Origin: Gemmatimonadota bacterium
Lineage (GTDB): Bacteria; Gemmatimonadota; Gemmatimonadetes; Longimicrobiales; Gaopeijiaceae
NCBI GenBank assembly: GCA_022560615.1
Contig: JADFSR010000012.1
Coordinates: 33,250 to 97,249, forward strand
Direction: 5' to 3'
DNA length: 64,000 nucleotides
In this document: positions 43,763-56,497 of the stretch, in pieces
How the letters are laid out: the number at the start of each line of letters is the position of its first letter
How positions within the stretch are numbered: the stretch's first letter is position 1
The notes under the pieces: model-generated
The model's database searches: none
What the model was told of the DNA's origin: nothing
What the model saw: the letters and a program-made list of their open reading frames with translations, nothing else
Position numbers and translations under genes: made by a program

Positions 43763-43894
43763 TACTTTCCTGCTGTCAAGGAGTCATCTGAGGACGCGGT
43801 TGCCCCGAATCCGACACCATGCTATCCCAATCACGGCCCCAGTTCCACACTGGGCCGGTCCCAACTCGTTGTCCAACCCCCAGGAGCCTCTCGC
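43763..43894. promoter_or_regulatory. Divergent promoter region of the acyl-CoA operons
   Basis: This 132-bp gap separates two long divergent operons. A TTGACA hexamer lies on the minus strand close to the dehydrogenase start, and AGGAG lies 9 bp before the plus-strand ATG. No clear palindromic operator is seen, and no regulator gene is encoded next to it. Confidence 0.4.
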
Positions 43895-46005
<2,111 letters not shown>

Positions 46006-46009
<4 letters not shown>

Positions 46010-47631
46010 TCTTCCGGAGCCCGTACCCCGACGTCGTCATCCCCGAGATGTCCGTGGTGGACTACGTGCTCCAGCGGGCGCCCGAGTTCGGTGGGAAGGC
46101 GGCGCTGATCGACGGGGTCACGGGCGCCACCATGTCCTACGACGACCTCGCGAGCGGGATCCGGAGGGCGGCGGGTGGTCTGACGGAGCGTGGCTTCGGC
46201 AAAGGGGACGTGCTCGCGATCTACAGCCCCAACACGATCACATACCCGGTCGCCTTCCACGGTACGGCTCACGCGGGTGGGGTCGTGACAACGGTGAACC
46301 CACTCTACACGTCCGGCGAGCTCGCAAAGCAGCTTCGGGACGCGGGAGCACGCTTTCTCATCACGGCCGGTCCTTTTCTCGACAAGGCCCGGGAAGCCGC
46401 GGCCGACGCCGGCGGCATCGAAGAGATCTTCACCTTCGACGGTGCCCCTGGCACCACGCCGTTCTCAGCGCTCCTGGAATCCGAGGAGCTGGAGAAGGGC
46501 CCCGAGATCGACCCCGCGACCGACCTCGTGGCGCTCCCGTACTCGAGCGGGACGACCGGCGTTTGCAAGGGCGTCATGCTTACGCACCGGAACCTGGTGG
46601 CCAACATGGCGCAAATCTTCGGGACCGAGAGCCTCTGCCGGGTTCTGGATGAAGACGACACGCTGATTGCGGTCCTGCCCTTTTTCCACATTTACGGACT
46701 GCTTGTCATCATGACAGCGGCGCTCGCGCGTGGAGCTGCTGTGGTCGTCCTGCCGCGCTTCGACCTCGCGCAGTTCCTTGGTGCTATCCAGGAGTACGGC
46801 GTCACGTTCGCCCACCTCGTGCCGCCGATCGTGATCGCGCTCGCGAAGCACCCGATGGTGAGCGAATACGATCTCTCGAGCCTCCAGGGGATCAACTCCG
46901 GGGCGGCCCCCCTCGGCGAGGACATGGCGCGCCAGGTGGAAGAGCGCTTGGGATGCGTGGTTGCCCAAGGATATGGGCTGACCGAAACGAGCCCCGTGAC
47001 ACATATGGCGCCCAGCAAGCAACGGGGCGATGCTTCGCACGCCACGATCGGGCCTTGCTTGCCCAACACCGAAGTGAGAATCGTGGACGTCGAGACCGGA
47101 GAAGATCTCGGACCGGGAGAGCGCGGGGAGATCTGGATCCGGGGCCCCCAGGTGATGGCCGGATACCTCAATCAACCGGAAGCCACTGCGGCTACCATCG
47201 ACGAGGACGGCTGGCTCCACACCGGCGACATCGGCTACGTCGACGAGAATACGTTCTGCCACGTCGTCGACCGCGTGAAGGAGCTCATCAAGTTCAAGGG
47301 CTTCCAGGTCGCGCCGGCTGAGTTGGAAGCGCTCCTGCTCACTCATCCGCAGATCCGGGACGTCGCCGTAGTGAGGAGTCCGGACGAAGAGGCCGGGGAA
47401 GTGCCCAAGGCCTTCGTAGTCGGAGACGGAGCACTGACCGCCGAAGACGTCATGAGCTTCGTGGCCGAGCGCGTGTCTCCCCACAAGAAGATTCGACGTG
47501 TCGAGTTCGTCGATCAGATCCCGAAGGCCGCGTCGGGCAAGATCCTCAGGCGTGTCTTCGTCGATCTCGAGTTAGCCCGGGCATCGGCAGACGCCGAGTC
47601 GGCGCCCGCAAAGAGTGAGGTGGCGACATGA
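46006..47631 (+). CDS. AMP-binding acyl-CoA ligase (4CL/fatty-acid type)
   Basis: A 541-residue adenylating enzyme. P-loop [14 protein letters not shown] (179-192), [15 protein letters not shown] (A5 motif), [19 protein letters not shown] (A6), [14 protein letters not shown] (A7, ribose-binding Asp), [17 protein letters not shown] (hinge) and [11 protein letters not shown] (catalytic Lys, A10). It activates a carboxylic acid to its CoA thioester, feeding the flanking beta-oxidation enzymes. The 4-coumarate-ligase-like features leave aromatic or aliphatic substrates open. Starts and ends with 4-bp overlaps. Confidence 0.92.
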
Positions 47632-48809
47632 GGGAGGCTGTGATCGTCTCGACCGCGCGCACGCCGATCGGGAAAGCGTTCCGCGGTGCCTTCAACCAGA
47701 CGCACGGCGCGACGATGGCTGGGCACGCCATTGAGCACGCCGTGAGTCGCGCAGGTATCGATCCGGGGGAGGTCGAGGACGTGATCCTGGGGTGCGGACT
47801 TCCCGAGGGCGCGACCGGTAAGAACATCGCTCGCCTCTCGGCGGTCCGCGCGGGCCTGCCCGTGAGCGTCGCGGCCACGACCGTGAATCGGTTCTGCAGC
47901 TCGGGGCTCCAGGCGATCGCCATCGCCGCGAACCGAGTGGTCTTGGATGGGGTGCCGGTCGCGGTCGCCGGAGGTGTGGAATCCGTCAGCCTGGTGCAAC
48001 CCAACCTCAACCAGCACCACGCGGACGAGCCGTGGCTCATGGAGCACAAGCCCGACCTGTTCATGAGCATGCTCGAAACGGCGGAGGTGGTGGCGGAACG
48101 GTACGGGGTCACGCGGGAAGCCCAGGACGAGTACGCGCTGGTGAGTCAGCAGCGGACCGCGGATGCCCAGGCCGCCGGCCGACTCGACGACGAGATCGTT
48201 CCGCTGACGACGGTCAAGCTCGTCACGGACAGGGAGACCGGAGAGACCCACGAGGAAGAGGTCACGCTCGCGAAGGACGAAGGCAACCGGCCGAGCACGA
48301 CCGCCGAGGGCCTAGCCTCCCTGAAGCCCGTGGTCGGCGATGACAAGACGGTGACGGCCGGCAATGCGTCGCAGCTCTCCGACGGGGCGTCCGCGTGTGT
48401 CGTCATGGAAGCGAAGACCGCGGAGCAGCGCGGCCTGAAGCCCCTTGGGATCTTCCGCGGGCTCGCCGTGGTGGGGCTCGAGCCGGACGAGATGGGTATC
48501 GGTCCGGTCCTCGCCGTGCCGCGCCTGCTCGAAAGAACGGGGCTCAAGATGGACGACATCGACCTCTGGGAGTTGAACGAAGCCTTCGCCGTCCAGGTCG
48601 TGTACTGTCGCGATCAACTGGGCATCCCGATGGAGCGCCTCAACGTGAACGGGGGCTCGATCTCCATCGGTCACCCGTTCGGAATGACGGGGGCTCGCCT
48701 CACCGGCCACGCTCTCATCGAGGGGCGACGCCGGGGAGCGCGCCACGTGGTGGTGACGATGTGCGTCGGGGGTGGCATGGGAGCAGCCGGTCTGTTCGAA
48801 ATCGCGTGA
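47628..48809 (+). CDS. Thiolase (acetyl-CoA acyltransferase)
   Basis: A 393-residue thiolase. Catalytic residues are Cys90 ([11 protein letters not shown]), His349 ([13 protein letters not shown]) and Cys379 (TMCVGGGMG). It cleaves 3-ketoacyl-CoA with CoA, the last step of beta-oxidation. ATG overlaps the ligase stop (ATGA). The gene set hydratase/dehydrogenase, ligase, thiolase forms one transcript. Confidence 0.94.
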   Translation: MREAVIVSTARTPIGKAFRGAFNQTHGATMAGHAIEHAVSRAGIDPGEVEDVILGCGLPEGATGKNIARLSAVRAGLPVSVAATTVNRFCSSGLQAIAIAANRVVLDGVPVAVAGGVESVSLVQPNLNQHHADEPWLMEHKPDLFMSMLETAEVVAERYGVTREAQDEYALVSQQRTADAQAAGRLDDEIVPLTTVKLVTDRETGETHEEEVTLAKDEGNRPSTTAEGLASLKPVVGDDKTVTAGNASQLSDGASACVVMEAKTAEQRGLKPLGIFRGLAVVGLEPDEMGIGPVLAVPRLLERTGLKMDDIDLWELNEAFAVQVVYCRDQLGIPMERLNVNGGSISIGHPFGMTGARLTGHALIEGRRRGARHVVVTMCVGGGMGAAGLFEIA

Positions 48810-48825
48810 CGATCCGGAGGAACGC

Positions 48826-49593
48826 ATGAGCCTCGAAGGTCGTGGCGTCGTCGTTACGGGGGGTGGAAGGGGCATTGGGCGGGCCGTCGCGCGTCGCCTG
48901 GCCGAGAGCGGGGCGGCTGTGGTCGTATCTGCGCGTTCCACGGAGGAGATCGAGGACGTAGCGGAGGAGCTCCGCGCGGATGGCCTCCAGGCGCACGCGG
49001 TCCGCTGCGACGTCGCGAACGAGGCGAGCGTTGCAGCGATGGCAGAAGAGGCCATCGAGCGGCTGGGCACCGTGGACATCCTGGTCAACAACGCCGGTAT
49101 CGCGCTCTCCAACCCGGTCAAGCGCCTTCCGCTCGAGGAGTGGAACCAGATCATCGCGGTCAACGCGACAGGCACGTTCTTGTGCACGCGAGCCTTCCTC
49201 CCGGGCATGGTCGATCGCGGTTGGGGTCGGATCATCAACGTCGCCTCGGTCGCCGGGCTGCGGGGAGCCCGCTACATCGCGGCGTATACCGCGTCCAAGC
49301 ACGCCCAGGTCGGATTCACGCGGGCCCTCGCGATGGAAGTGGCGGGGAACGGCATCACCGCCAACGCGATCTGCCCGGGCTATGTGGACACGCCGATGAC
49401 CGAGTACTCCGTGGCGAACATCGTGGAGAAGACCGGCGTCAGCGCGGAGGAGGCTCTGGAGCGCATTCTCTCTCTGAGTCCGCAAAAGCGCCTGATCCGA
49501 CCGGAAGAAATCGCGCACGTGGCGCTCATGCTGTGCGGGGACGACGGCGAGGGCATCAACGGCGAGACGATCGTGCTCGACGGAGGGCGCTGA
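48826..49593 (+). CDS. SDR oxidoreductase (FabG-like)
   Basis: A 255-residue classical short-chain dehydrogenase. TGGGRGIGRAVARRL (NAD(P) motif), LVNNAGIAL, INVASVAGL with the catalytic Ser, YTASKHAQVGF (Tyr and Lys), NAICPGYVDTPM. It reduces or oxidises a keto/hydroxy group, here plausibly on an acyl-CoA of the pathway. ATG 48826 follows CCGGAGGAAC. Last gene of the plus operon; its stop is 21 bp from the convergent quinoprotein stop. Confidence 0.92.
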   Translation: MSLEGRGVVVTGGGRGIGRAVARRLAESGAAVVVSARSTEEIEDVAEELRADGLQAHAVRCDVANEASVAAMAEEAIERLGTVDILVNNAGIALSNPVKRLPLEEWNQIIAVNATGTFLCTRAFLPGMVDRGWGRIINVASVAGLRGARYIAAYTASKHAQVGFTRALAMEVAGNGITANAICPGYVDTPMTEYSVANIVEKTGVSAEEALERILSLSPQKRLIRPEEIAHVALMLCGDDGEGINGETIVLDGGR

Positions 49594-49614
49594 GCGACCG
49601 CTTGAACGGAGCCG

Positions 49615-51498
49615 TCAGCAGCCTCCTGGCCCACAAACGCTGAACGCCAGCAACAGATTCCCAGGCATCTGACCGAAAGAACCGTAGCCGCTGTTGACGA
49701 TGACGAGACCGTTGGCGACGACGGGTCCAGGGCCGTCGATAGCGCCACCGTGCCCGGGCACGCCGTTCACGGTCTCGAACTCCCTCGCCGTATCGACGTC
49801 CCAGAGCACGCGCCCGTCTTCCGTGGAGTGGGCCCTGAGGTGCCCGTCGAGGCCACCAGCGAACACCACGCCTGGGATCACGGTCGGAGCCGCGGAGTTG
49901 GCGGCGAAGCATCCCCTGCGTCCCTCGCAGATCTCGGCCGCAGAGGGCACACTCCACACTACGTCACCCGTCATCAGGTCGATCGCGAACAGGCCGGGCG
50001 TCAGAGCCCGCTCGGGGTTGACGTCCACGACCACCGCCGCGCGGTCCGCGTTGGCCGCATAGGCGAGTCTGCCGTCCGTAGCCATGCCCCAGTGAATACC
50101 GCCGAGGGCGCTTCCCTTGCCCACGCGGGTCGACCAGAGAACCTCACCACCCGCGTCCGGATCGAGCGCCCAGACGACGCCCGATTTTTGGCCGGCTACC
50201 AATATGTCCTTGCCGTCCTCACGCGTGACGAGCATCGGCGCCATCCCGAAGTCGAGGTCGGGGCCGGGTGGAGCCGGGCAATTCTCGCGGTTCCGGAAGC
50301 CTGTGCATGCCATGTTGAACGCGTCGGACTCGGTGGCCTGGAACGACCACGCGAGCTCACCTGTCTCGATGTCCACGGCCACGATGGCGTCGCTCGAGGC
50401 GGTGGTGGGCCGGGTGTAATTCTCCCCCGTGCCTATGTACACCAGTCCCCGCTCGACATCGATGGTGGGGCTCGACCACACCGGCGCTCCGGAGGGCGCC
50501 CACAGTTGGGTACCGGCGGAATTCAGGCCCGCCTCCTCGGGGTATCCGGGGATTACGCGGTGATACCACAGCACGTCGCCCGTGCTCGCGTCGAGCGCCG
50601 CGATGGCCCCCGACGCGGTGCAGCACTCGTATTCGGGGTCTCCGGCGGTGGCGACCTCCATCGTCGAGATCGGGACGAAGAGGCGTCCATCGTGGAGGGC
50701 GGGACTTCCCGTGTTGCTCGCCACCGCGTGCCACCCGACCCGCGTCTTCCAGACGAGGGAGCCCTCGGCGAGGTCGAGCGCGTAAGCGTTTGTGCGGTAG
50801 TCTACGAAGTAGGCGAGCGACCGGTCGTCCGCGTCTACGCCGACGAGAATCGCGCCGCGGACGCCCGCGTCGGCCTCGAAGGTCCAACGAACGCACCCGC
50901 TGGCTGTCTCGATGGCGTAGACGTTTCCAAACTGGTCACCGACCAGGAGGACGTCGCCCACCACCGTCGCCTTGGTGCGCGCCGCGGTGGCATCGGGGAA
51001 GGCGAACGCCCAACGAAGCTCGAGGCTCGGGACATCGGAGGCGCTCAGACCCGCTCGCTCGGTCGGCTGGAACCCAGTTCCCGCGAGGTTGCCGCCCCAC
51101 CCCATCCACGACACCGCGCTCACTTCCAACGGGGCAGGCCCAGCGTTTGAGCAGAATGCGGACTCGGGCAGCAGCTCCGTCGAGTAGGCCCTGCCGGCGA
51201 GATACTCCGCAAGCATGATCCGCTGCCCCGAAGTGAGCTGGTCGCCCTCGGCGCGCATTATACCGGTCTCCAGCGCCGAGACGATCGCTCGCGGCGACAG
51301 GGACCGCAGGGAGAAGAGCCCCGGCACACGCTCGCTTCCGGACTCGTCGTGGCACTCGGCGCACCATCGCGTGAAGAGGGCGACGCCGTCGGAGCCCGTG
51401 GCCTGCGAGGTGTCAGCCTGGGCGGCGGCTTCCAGAGCCGCGCCGCCGATCAACAGGGCCGTGACCGCCAGCGTATCCAGGAAACGGGGACCGCGCAT
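49615..51498 (-). CDS. Cytochrome c-PQQ propeller protein (PVA-dehydrogenase-like)
   Basis: A 627-residue secreted protein. Signal peptide, then a short cytochrome c domain with CAECHDESGS at about residues 46-55 and MRAEGDQLTSG supplying a possible axial Met. The rest is an eight-blade-type propeller (ASGCVRWTFEADAGVRGA, DASTGDVLWYHRVIP, DIETGELAWSFQ, DPDAGGEVLWSTRVGKGSA). The layout matches quinohemoproteins of the polyvinyl-alcohol dehydrogenase group. The cysteine pair YECCTASG is notable. Substrate likely an alcohol. ATG has GAGGAG 7-8 bp upstream. Confidence 0.85.
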   Translation of the reverse strand: MRGPRFLDTLAVTALLIGGAALEAAAQADTSQATGSDGVALFTRWCAECHDESGSERVPGLFSLRSLSPRAIVSALETGIMRAEGDQLTSGQRIMLAEYLAGRAYSTELLPESAFCSNAGPAPLEVSAVSWMGWGGNLAGTGFQPTERAGLSASDVPSLELRWAFAFPDATAARTKATVVGDVLLVGDQFGNVYAIETASGCVRWTFEADAGVRGAILVGVDADDRSLAYFVDYRTNAYALDLAEGSLVWKTRVGWHAVASNTGSPALHDGRLFVPISTMEVATAGDPEYECCTASGAIAALDASTGDVLWYHRVIPGYPEEAGLNSAGTQLWAPSGAPVWSSPTIDVERGLVYIGTGENYTRPTTASSDAIVAVDIETGELAWSFQATESDAFNMACTGFRNRENCPAPPGPDLDFGMAPMLVTREDGKDILVAGQKSGVVWALDPDAGGEVLWSTRVGKGSALGGIHWGMATDGRLAYAANADRAAVVVDVNPERALTPGLFAIDLMTGDVVWSVPSAAEICEGRRGCFAANSAAPTVIPGVVFAGGLDGHLRAHSTEDGRVLWDVDTAREFETVNGVPGHGGAIDGPGPVVANGLVIVNSGYGSFGQMPGNLLLAFSVCGPGGC

Positions 51499-51712
51499 TC
51501 TGGATCTCCTCTTGAGGATACTGGCTCGATGAGGTCACCGCGTCAGCCGAAACAGGCCCCTTCGGGCTCCGACCACAGTAGAGCGAATCGGTGCCCGCCG
51601 CACTAGCCCCCCGATCCACGGTTTCGAGTGCGTCAAATTGGCCGACGCGTTACAATGTTGGCGAGCCTCTGTTGCACACTTTCGTCAAAACCCGATCTGG
51701 TGAGGAGGGGCG

Positions 51713-52771
51713 ATGAGCTTCCGGTATTCGACTCCGCTCTTGGCGCTCTGTGTTGTCATCACGCCCCTCGTGGTTGCCGCGCCCGCGACGGCCCAGTCCG
51801 CGGACGCCGGCCGGTGGGTCATGCCCCGAACGGCCGATGGCCACCCGGACCTGCAGGGGAACTGGACCAACGCGACGATGACGCCGATCCAGCGCCCGCG
51901 CGACCAAGGTCCGATTCTCGCCGCCGGGACGGCTGCCGAGCGGGAACAAGCGAAAGCCGATCGCATCATAGAGCGCGCCAAGCCCAGCGACCCGAACCGT
52001 AAAGCGCCGCCGGTCGGAGGTGACGGTTCGACCGGAGCTGCCGGTGGCGTGGGTGGTTACAACACCTTCTACATCGACTCGGGTGACAACTACGCCGTCT
52101 ACAACGGGGAGATCCGTAGCTCGCTGATCGTCGACCCGCCGGACGGTCGCTACCCTGAGCGAACCGCCGAGGCGCGGGAGAGGCGGGAGGAGCGGGCGCG
52201 GTTGCGCAGAGCGGGGGGCACCGGCCAGTACGACAACCCCGAGAACCGTCCGCTCGCCGAACGGTGCCTCATGTCCTTCGGGTCGAACATGGGTCCGCCG
52301 ATGCTGCCCAACTACTTCTACAACAACAACTACACGATCGTGCAGACGGCCGACCACATCGCGATCATGACGGAGATGGTGCATGATACGCGCATCATCC
52401 GGATCGGCGAGCCCAAACCCCTCCCGGCGCACATACGTCCCTGGTTCGGAGACTCGTGGGGCCAGTGGCATGGCGACACGCTCGTGGTGGAGACCACGAA
52501 CTTCCATCCCACGCAACGGGCGCAGACTGGCGTCTATGCTGGCGCCTCCGAGCAGCTCAAGGTGACGGAGCGCTTCACGCGCGTCGACGAGAATACGATC
52601 AACTACGAGTTCACGATCGACGACCCCGGGACGTTTACGCAGCCGTTCAGCGGGGAAGTGCCGTTCAAGAGGCTGCCCGGGATGGTGTACGAGTACGCCT
52701 GCCACGAGGGCAACTACGCTCTCTACAACGTGTTGAGCGGGGCACGCGCGCAGGAGCGCGGGAACAACTAA
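51713..52771 (+). CDS. Exported protein of unknown function (DLQGNW family)
   Basis: A 352-residue secreted protein with signal peptide (LLALCVVITPLVVAAPATAQ). It opens with WVMPRTADGHPDLQGNWTNA, a motif I recognise from a large uncharacterised family common in Acidobacteriota and Gemmatimonadota-type genomes. A Gly-rich linker and an Arg/Glu-rich helix (ERREERARLRRAGG) follow, then a beta-rich C-terminal domain (LMSFGSNMGPPMLPNYFYNN, GDSWGQWHGDTLVVETTNF, VTERFTRVDENTINYEFTID). No catalytic motif is apparent. TGAGGAGGGG precedes the ATG. No operon partners. Confidence 0.75.
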   Translation: MSFRYSTPLLALCVVITPLVVAAPATAQSADAGRWVMPRTADGHPDLQGNWTNATMTPIQRPRDQGPILAAGTAAEREQAKADRIIERAKPSDPNRKAPPVGGDGSTGAAGGVGGYNTFYIDSGDNYAVYNGEIRSSLIVDPPDGRYPERTAEARERREERARLRRAGGTGQYDNPENRPLAERCLMSFGSNMGPPMLPNYFYNNNYTIVQTADHIAIMTEMVHDTRIIRIGEPKPLPAHIRPWFGDSWGQWHGDTLVVETTNFHPTQRAQTGVYAGASEQLKVTERFTRVDENTINYEFTIDDPGTFTQPFSGEVPFKRLPGMVYEYACHEGNYALYNVLSGARAQERGNN

Positions 52772-53355
52772 CTGTAGGGAGAGGCTCCGCGCCGCACCGG
52801 ATTTCACCGCACCGGATTTCCGCGGACTCTGACGCCACCACTGCAGAACCGGCGCGGACCTGAGTGTTGCGTCAGCGAGACGAAGCGTCGGCGGCGACTT
52901 CTGCGGAATCTGTGGTCGAGTGCAGGTGGTGCACGGGCGGCTCCTGGACGGACGGTTCGTGGGCGGGCGATCTCCGCGGAAACTGCGCTTGCTAGCTGCT
53001 AGCGCTCGTGGTGGCCGTCTTTGTCATTGTTCACGTGTTCGGGGGCGGGGTTGGGTGATCACCCATTCGATCGCCGAGAGTGGCCGGGCGGGCAACACTC
53101 GGTAACGCCTGACTCAAGCACGACCCTCGGATACGCCGTGGCTGGTAGGCGTGTAGGTTGTATGGGGAGCAACGGGCATTGCTCGAGAGCGGAGTGCAGC
53201 GGACGGAGTCCGATCTCAAACCGCTAGCGCTAGCCGAAGAGACAGGCGTCCCGCATGTTTTCCGGCGACTGTCGCACACCTGGCTCGTCGTTCTGATTCG
53301 CGACGCCCACCCGTGCGGCATGATCACTGATTAGGCGGATGGCGACGGTCTACAG
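52772..53355. other. Gene-poor gap
   Basis: No open frame with family resemblance is seen over 584 bp. It holds a 15-bp tandem duplication with CCGCACCGGATTTC at 52792 and 52807, and a perfect palindrome GGGTGATCACCC at 53053-53064. Small GCTAGC-type dyads occur near 52990 and 53223. None points to a specific function. Confidence 0.5.
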
Positions 53356-54036
53356 CTAGCCCTCCTCGATCATGGCCCGGACCACCGAGTCCAGCTCCGG
53401 GAAGTCGCTGGTGAGGTATTGGCTTCCCTCCGTCTGGATCCGGTTTTGGTCTGGTCCGTTTCCGCTGGGCGCTCCTTCGCCGTACCCTGAGTAGAGTTGG
53501 TTCACGATGTCCATCCCCTCGACCACCCGTCCGAAAGGCGCGAAGCCCATCCCGTCGAGGTTGGTGTTGTCCGCGAGGTTGATGAAGAGCTGGGTCGTGC
53601 GTGAGTTCGGCTGCCCGGTCATCGCAAAGGTGACCGCCGCGCGCAAGTTGCTCTTCGTCACGGGATCGTCGGTGATCCGCGCCTGCCGCCACCTCGCTGA
53701 CACCGCGGGGTCGCCGTGGATCCCGAACTGCGCCATGAAGCCGTCGATGACCCGGAAGAAGTGCACGCCTTCGAAGAAGCCGTTGGTGACGAGATTGTAG
53801 AACCGGTCCGCGCCGCGGGGAGCCCATTCCCTTTGCACCTCAATGACGAAGTCCCCCTTGCTCGTCTCGAAGCGCGCACGGAAGACCTCGGGCGCCGTCT
53901 GGTTCATGGCGTCCGAGGCAGGGCTCATGAGCGGGCTGGTGTCGTCCAGCGGGGCGGCGTCCTCACTCCGGCCGCAGGCGGCGACCAGGAGGAGCAGGAA
54001 AAGCACACAAGCGTTCCGGATCTTCCAGATGGGCAT
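53356..54036 (-). CDS. Peptidyl-prolyl isomerase (cyclophilin) lipoprotein
   Basis: A 226-residue protein. Lipoprotein signal (CVLFLLLLVAAC) followed by a single-domain cyclophilin: ETSKGDFVIEVQREWAPRGA, DRFYNLVTNGFFEGVHFFRV, FMAQFGIHGDP, RAAVTFAMTGQPNSRTTQLF, FAPFGRVVEGMDIV. The catalytic Arg (FFRV) and substrate-pocket residues are present, although several positions differ from the classical QGGD. It helps fold periplasmic proteins. ATG 54036 has GAGG about 7 bp upstream. Confidence 0.88.
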   Translation of the reverse strand: MPIWKIRNACVLFLLLLVAACGRSEDAAPLDDTSPLMSPASDAMNQTAPEVFRARFETSKGDFVIEVQREWAPRGADRFYNLVTNGFFEGVHFFRVIDGFMAQFGIHGDPAVSARWRQARITDDPVTKSNLRAAVTFAMTGQPNSRTTQLFINLADNTNLDGMGFAPFGRVVEGMDIVNQLYSGYGEGAPSGNGPDQNRIQTEGSQYLTSDFPELDSVVRAMIEEG

Positions 54037-54296
54037 ACTCGCACCTCGGATGAGCGGTCTGTTCGATCGAAGGGGACGGTAAGAAAGACGAGCGCTAGGT
54101 GCAATGACCTTTTCTGCTGCGCGACACATCTGGCTGCTTAGCTGCTGCTCCAGCGCGGTAGCGGACGTCATGCCCCCATGATGCTATCCGTTACGTCAAA
54201 GGGCTCTTGTCCTGCTTACCCTTTGAAGAGGATGGGAGCTGAGTCGTGTAGGGTTTGCGTCGGAAATCCTGCCGCGCTGATCGAACGGAGACCACC

Positions 54297-55020
54297 GTGA
54301 GACAACCCGTCATGCTTAGGCTGGTCACCGCGCTACCTGTCAGTGTGCCTCGGCTGTGCGCGCTTGGCCTCCCCGGAAGCTGATCTCGTTATCACTCACG
54401 CTCGCCTGATCGACGGAACGGGAGCCGTGATCGAGGACGCTTCTATCCTTATCTCTGGAGACCGTATTCAGTCTGTGGCCCAGGGGGACGTCAAGATCAA
54501 AGGGGTCAGGGAGATCGATGCGACGGGCAAGACGGTTCTCCCGGGCCTAACCGATGTGCACGTGCATCTGCTGTTCGCCCCCTCGGAAATCAACGACAGC
54601 ACGCTGGCCTATCATGTGGCGAAGCTGCCGAACACGCTCGCGCTCTTCCTCGCCCATGGTGTGACGACGATCAAATCCACCGGCGACCCTGTAGAGGCGA
54701 TCGTGGGCGTACGAGATCGCATCAGACGGGGCGAGCTTCTTGGCCCCCGTCTGTTCGTCACCGGTCCCGTACTGACGGCTCCCGAGGGACACCCGGCCGG
54801 GACATCGTTGCGAAATGACCCGTGGGGTCGCGCTCACATTGCCATCGAACTGGAGACGGAAGAGGAAGCGCGTGAGGCCGTCCGTGAGTTGGCGCGGAAG
54901 GGCGTGGATGCGATCAAGTTGGCGTTTCAGGGTTCAATGACCCGGGACGCAGAGAGATTCCTTTTACGCAAGCTGTTACCTACTCAGCGTTCCCCCCGCA
55001 ACCGTCATACGTATATCTAG
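54297..55020 (+). pseudogene. Amidohydrolase (imidazolonepropionase-like), frameshifted and truncated
   Basis: A signal peptide begins at GTG 54297 (MLRLVTALPVSV) after GGAG, but the sequence must change frame near 54345 to continue as CLGCARLASPEADLVITHAR. The amidohydrolase domain then shows LIDGTGAVIEDASILISGDR, VLPGLTDVHVHLLFAPSEIN (metal HxH) and AHGVTTIKSTGDPVEAI. Homology stops near 54940 after about 200 residues; family members continue for about 200 more. The tail read here (LLRKLLPTQRSPRNRHTYI) is foreign. Two lesions make it a dead gene. Confidence 0.75.
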
Positions 55021-55036
55021 ATATTGATCATACGTA
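55006..55036. repeat. Palindrome flanked by direct CATACGTA repeats
   Basis: ATATCTAGATAT (55013-55024) is a perfect 12-bp dyad. CATACGTA occurs at 55006-55013 and 55029-55036. The block is AT-rich, coincides with the break point of the amidohydrolase gene, and lies about 100 bp before the erythromycin-esterase gene. It may be a promoter-operator or a scar of insertion. Confidence 0.5.
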
Positions 55037-55139
55037 CGGCACCGGATGCTCTTGAGTGACACGGCTGGAACCTCCGTCACGTAGCTGCCTATCACCTGAG
55101 TGGGTTCGGGTACGGGCGTCTAGAGTGGGGGAGGGCCAC

Positions 55140-56497
55140 ATGTCACGCCATCGGTTGCTCGTCGTCGTCGGGCTCACCGCGGCCACCGCCTGCGGGTCCG
55201 AGCCCATCACGCTGCCGATCGACCCAGAGCCGGTCGAGGTCCCCGCCGCCGCCACGGCCTGGCTGCAGGCGAACGCGATTCCGTTCGGCGGTACTTTCCT
55301 CGACGCGCCGCACACCGACATCGAGCCTTTACGGGAGATCGTCGGCGACGCCCGCGTGGTCAGCTTGGGCGAGAACACGCACGGGACTCGTGACTTCTTC
55401 GAGATGAAGGCTCGCGTGCTCCGCTTCCTGGTGGAGGAGATGGGGTTCGACGCCTTCGCGATCGAGGCGAGCTGGCCGGAGTCGAACCGCCTCGACCAGT
55501 ACGTGCGCACAGGAGAGGGAGATCCCGCGGTGCTGCTCAGCGGACTCTACTTCTGGACGTGGCGAACCGAGTCGGTGCTCGAGATGATCGAATGGATGCG
55601 GGCCCACAACGCGGCCGGCGGAAACGTGGGCTTCTACGGCTTCGACATGCAGTATCCCGGCATGGCCATCTGGAATTTACGCAACTACATCGACGACGTG
55701 GATCCGGATCGCTCATACGAGGTCGCGGAGCACGTCCGGTGCCTGCAGTCGCTCGCCAACAACGCCCAAGGAGAGTTTCTCTTTGGCCGACTCGGGGACA
55801 TGGAGTTCCTCTACCGCGAGTCGTGCCTGGCCACCCTGGACACGCTGGAGGCCGATTTCCTCCAGCGGGAGTCGGAGTACGTGACGGCGTCCTCCCAGAC
55901 CGCGTTCGACATCGCTGCGCGGAGCCTACGGGTAGCGCTCCAGTTGGTTGAGATCTGGGTGGGGCGTCATTCGCGCGATCAAGTGATGGCGGACAATGCC
56001 GCCTGGATCACGAGCCAGCTCGGAAGCGATGGCAAGATCGTGCTGTGGGCGCACAACTTCCACGTGTCCACAAATCCCGTGGCGATGGGGGCTGATCTCC
56101 GTAGGGTTTTCGGGGACGACATGGTCGTCATCGGATTCTCGCACACCGAAGGCGATTTCACGGCCGCGACGCAGTCTGGTCGGCCTCTACTGGCCTCGCG
56201 GTGCACAGTTTGAGATCACGCAGAGATCTTTCGTACGAGCACTACTTCTCCTCAGCCGGCATGCCGAGTTTCATCCTCGATCTCCGGGCACCGGACCTCG
56301 TTTCGGGGGACAGAGCCTGGCTGGCTGGCCCACGCGAGGCCCGCGGTATCGGGTGCTGCTACGATCCGGGCATGCCCTCGCGGTACTGGTCCTCGCAGCG
56401 CCTCCCGGAGCTCTACGACGCGATCATACATATCGAGCGCACGCGCGCCACGACCGTTCTGCCGGCCACTCTCCCGACGGACTTTTCGGGGAACTGA
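55140..56497 (+). pseudogene. Erythromycin esterase family protein, frameshifted
   Basis: From ATG 55140 (GGGGAGGG upstream) a lipoprotein signal (VVVGLTAATAC) precedes an erythromycin-esterase/EreA-like domain: VVSLGENTHGTRDFFEMKAR (catalytic His and Glu region), FAIEASWPESNRLDQYV, VGFYGFDMQYPGMAIWNLR, IVLWAHNFHVSTNP. The frame stops at 56213, but the family's C-terminus continues in another frame to 56497 (YEHYFSSAGMPSFILDLRAP, then RYWSSQRLPELYDAIIHIER). One small indel near 56175-56200 explains this. The first 357 residues could still be made. The family hydrolyses lactones or acts on other esters; the substrate here is unknown. Confidence 0.8.

Noticed and set aside
43004..43894. Extension of the bifunctional enoyl-CoA hydratase upstream to 43004
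   Set aside because: The extension is antisense to the acyl-CoA dehydrogenase, and the crotonase domain begins right at ATG 43895 with a ribosome-binding site.
53226..53333. Short plus-strand frame with HVFRRLSHTWLVVLIRDAH
   Set aside because: Superficially integrase-like, but too short, without catalytic residues or a start.
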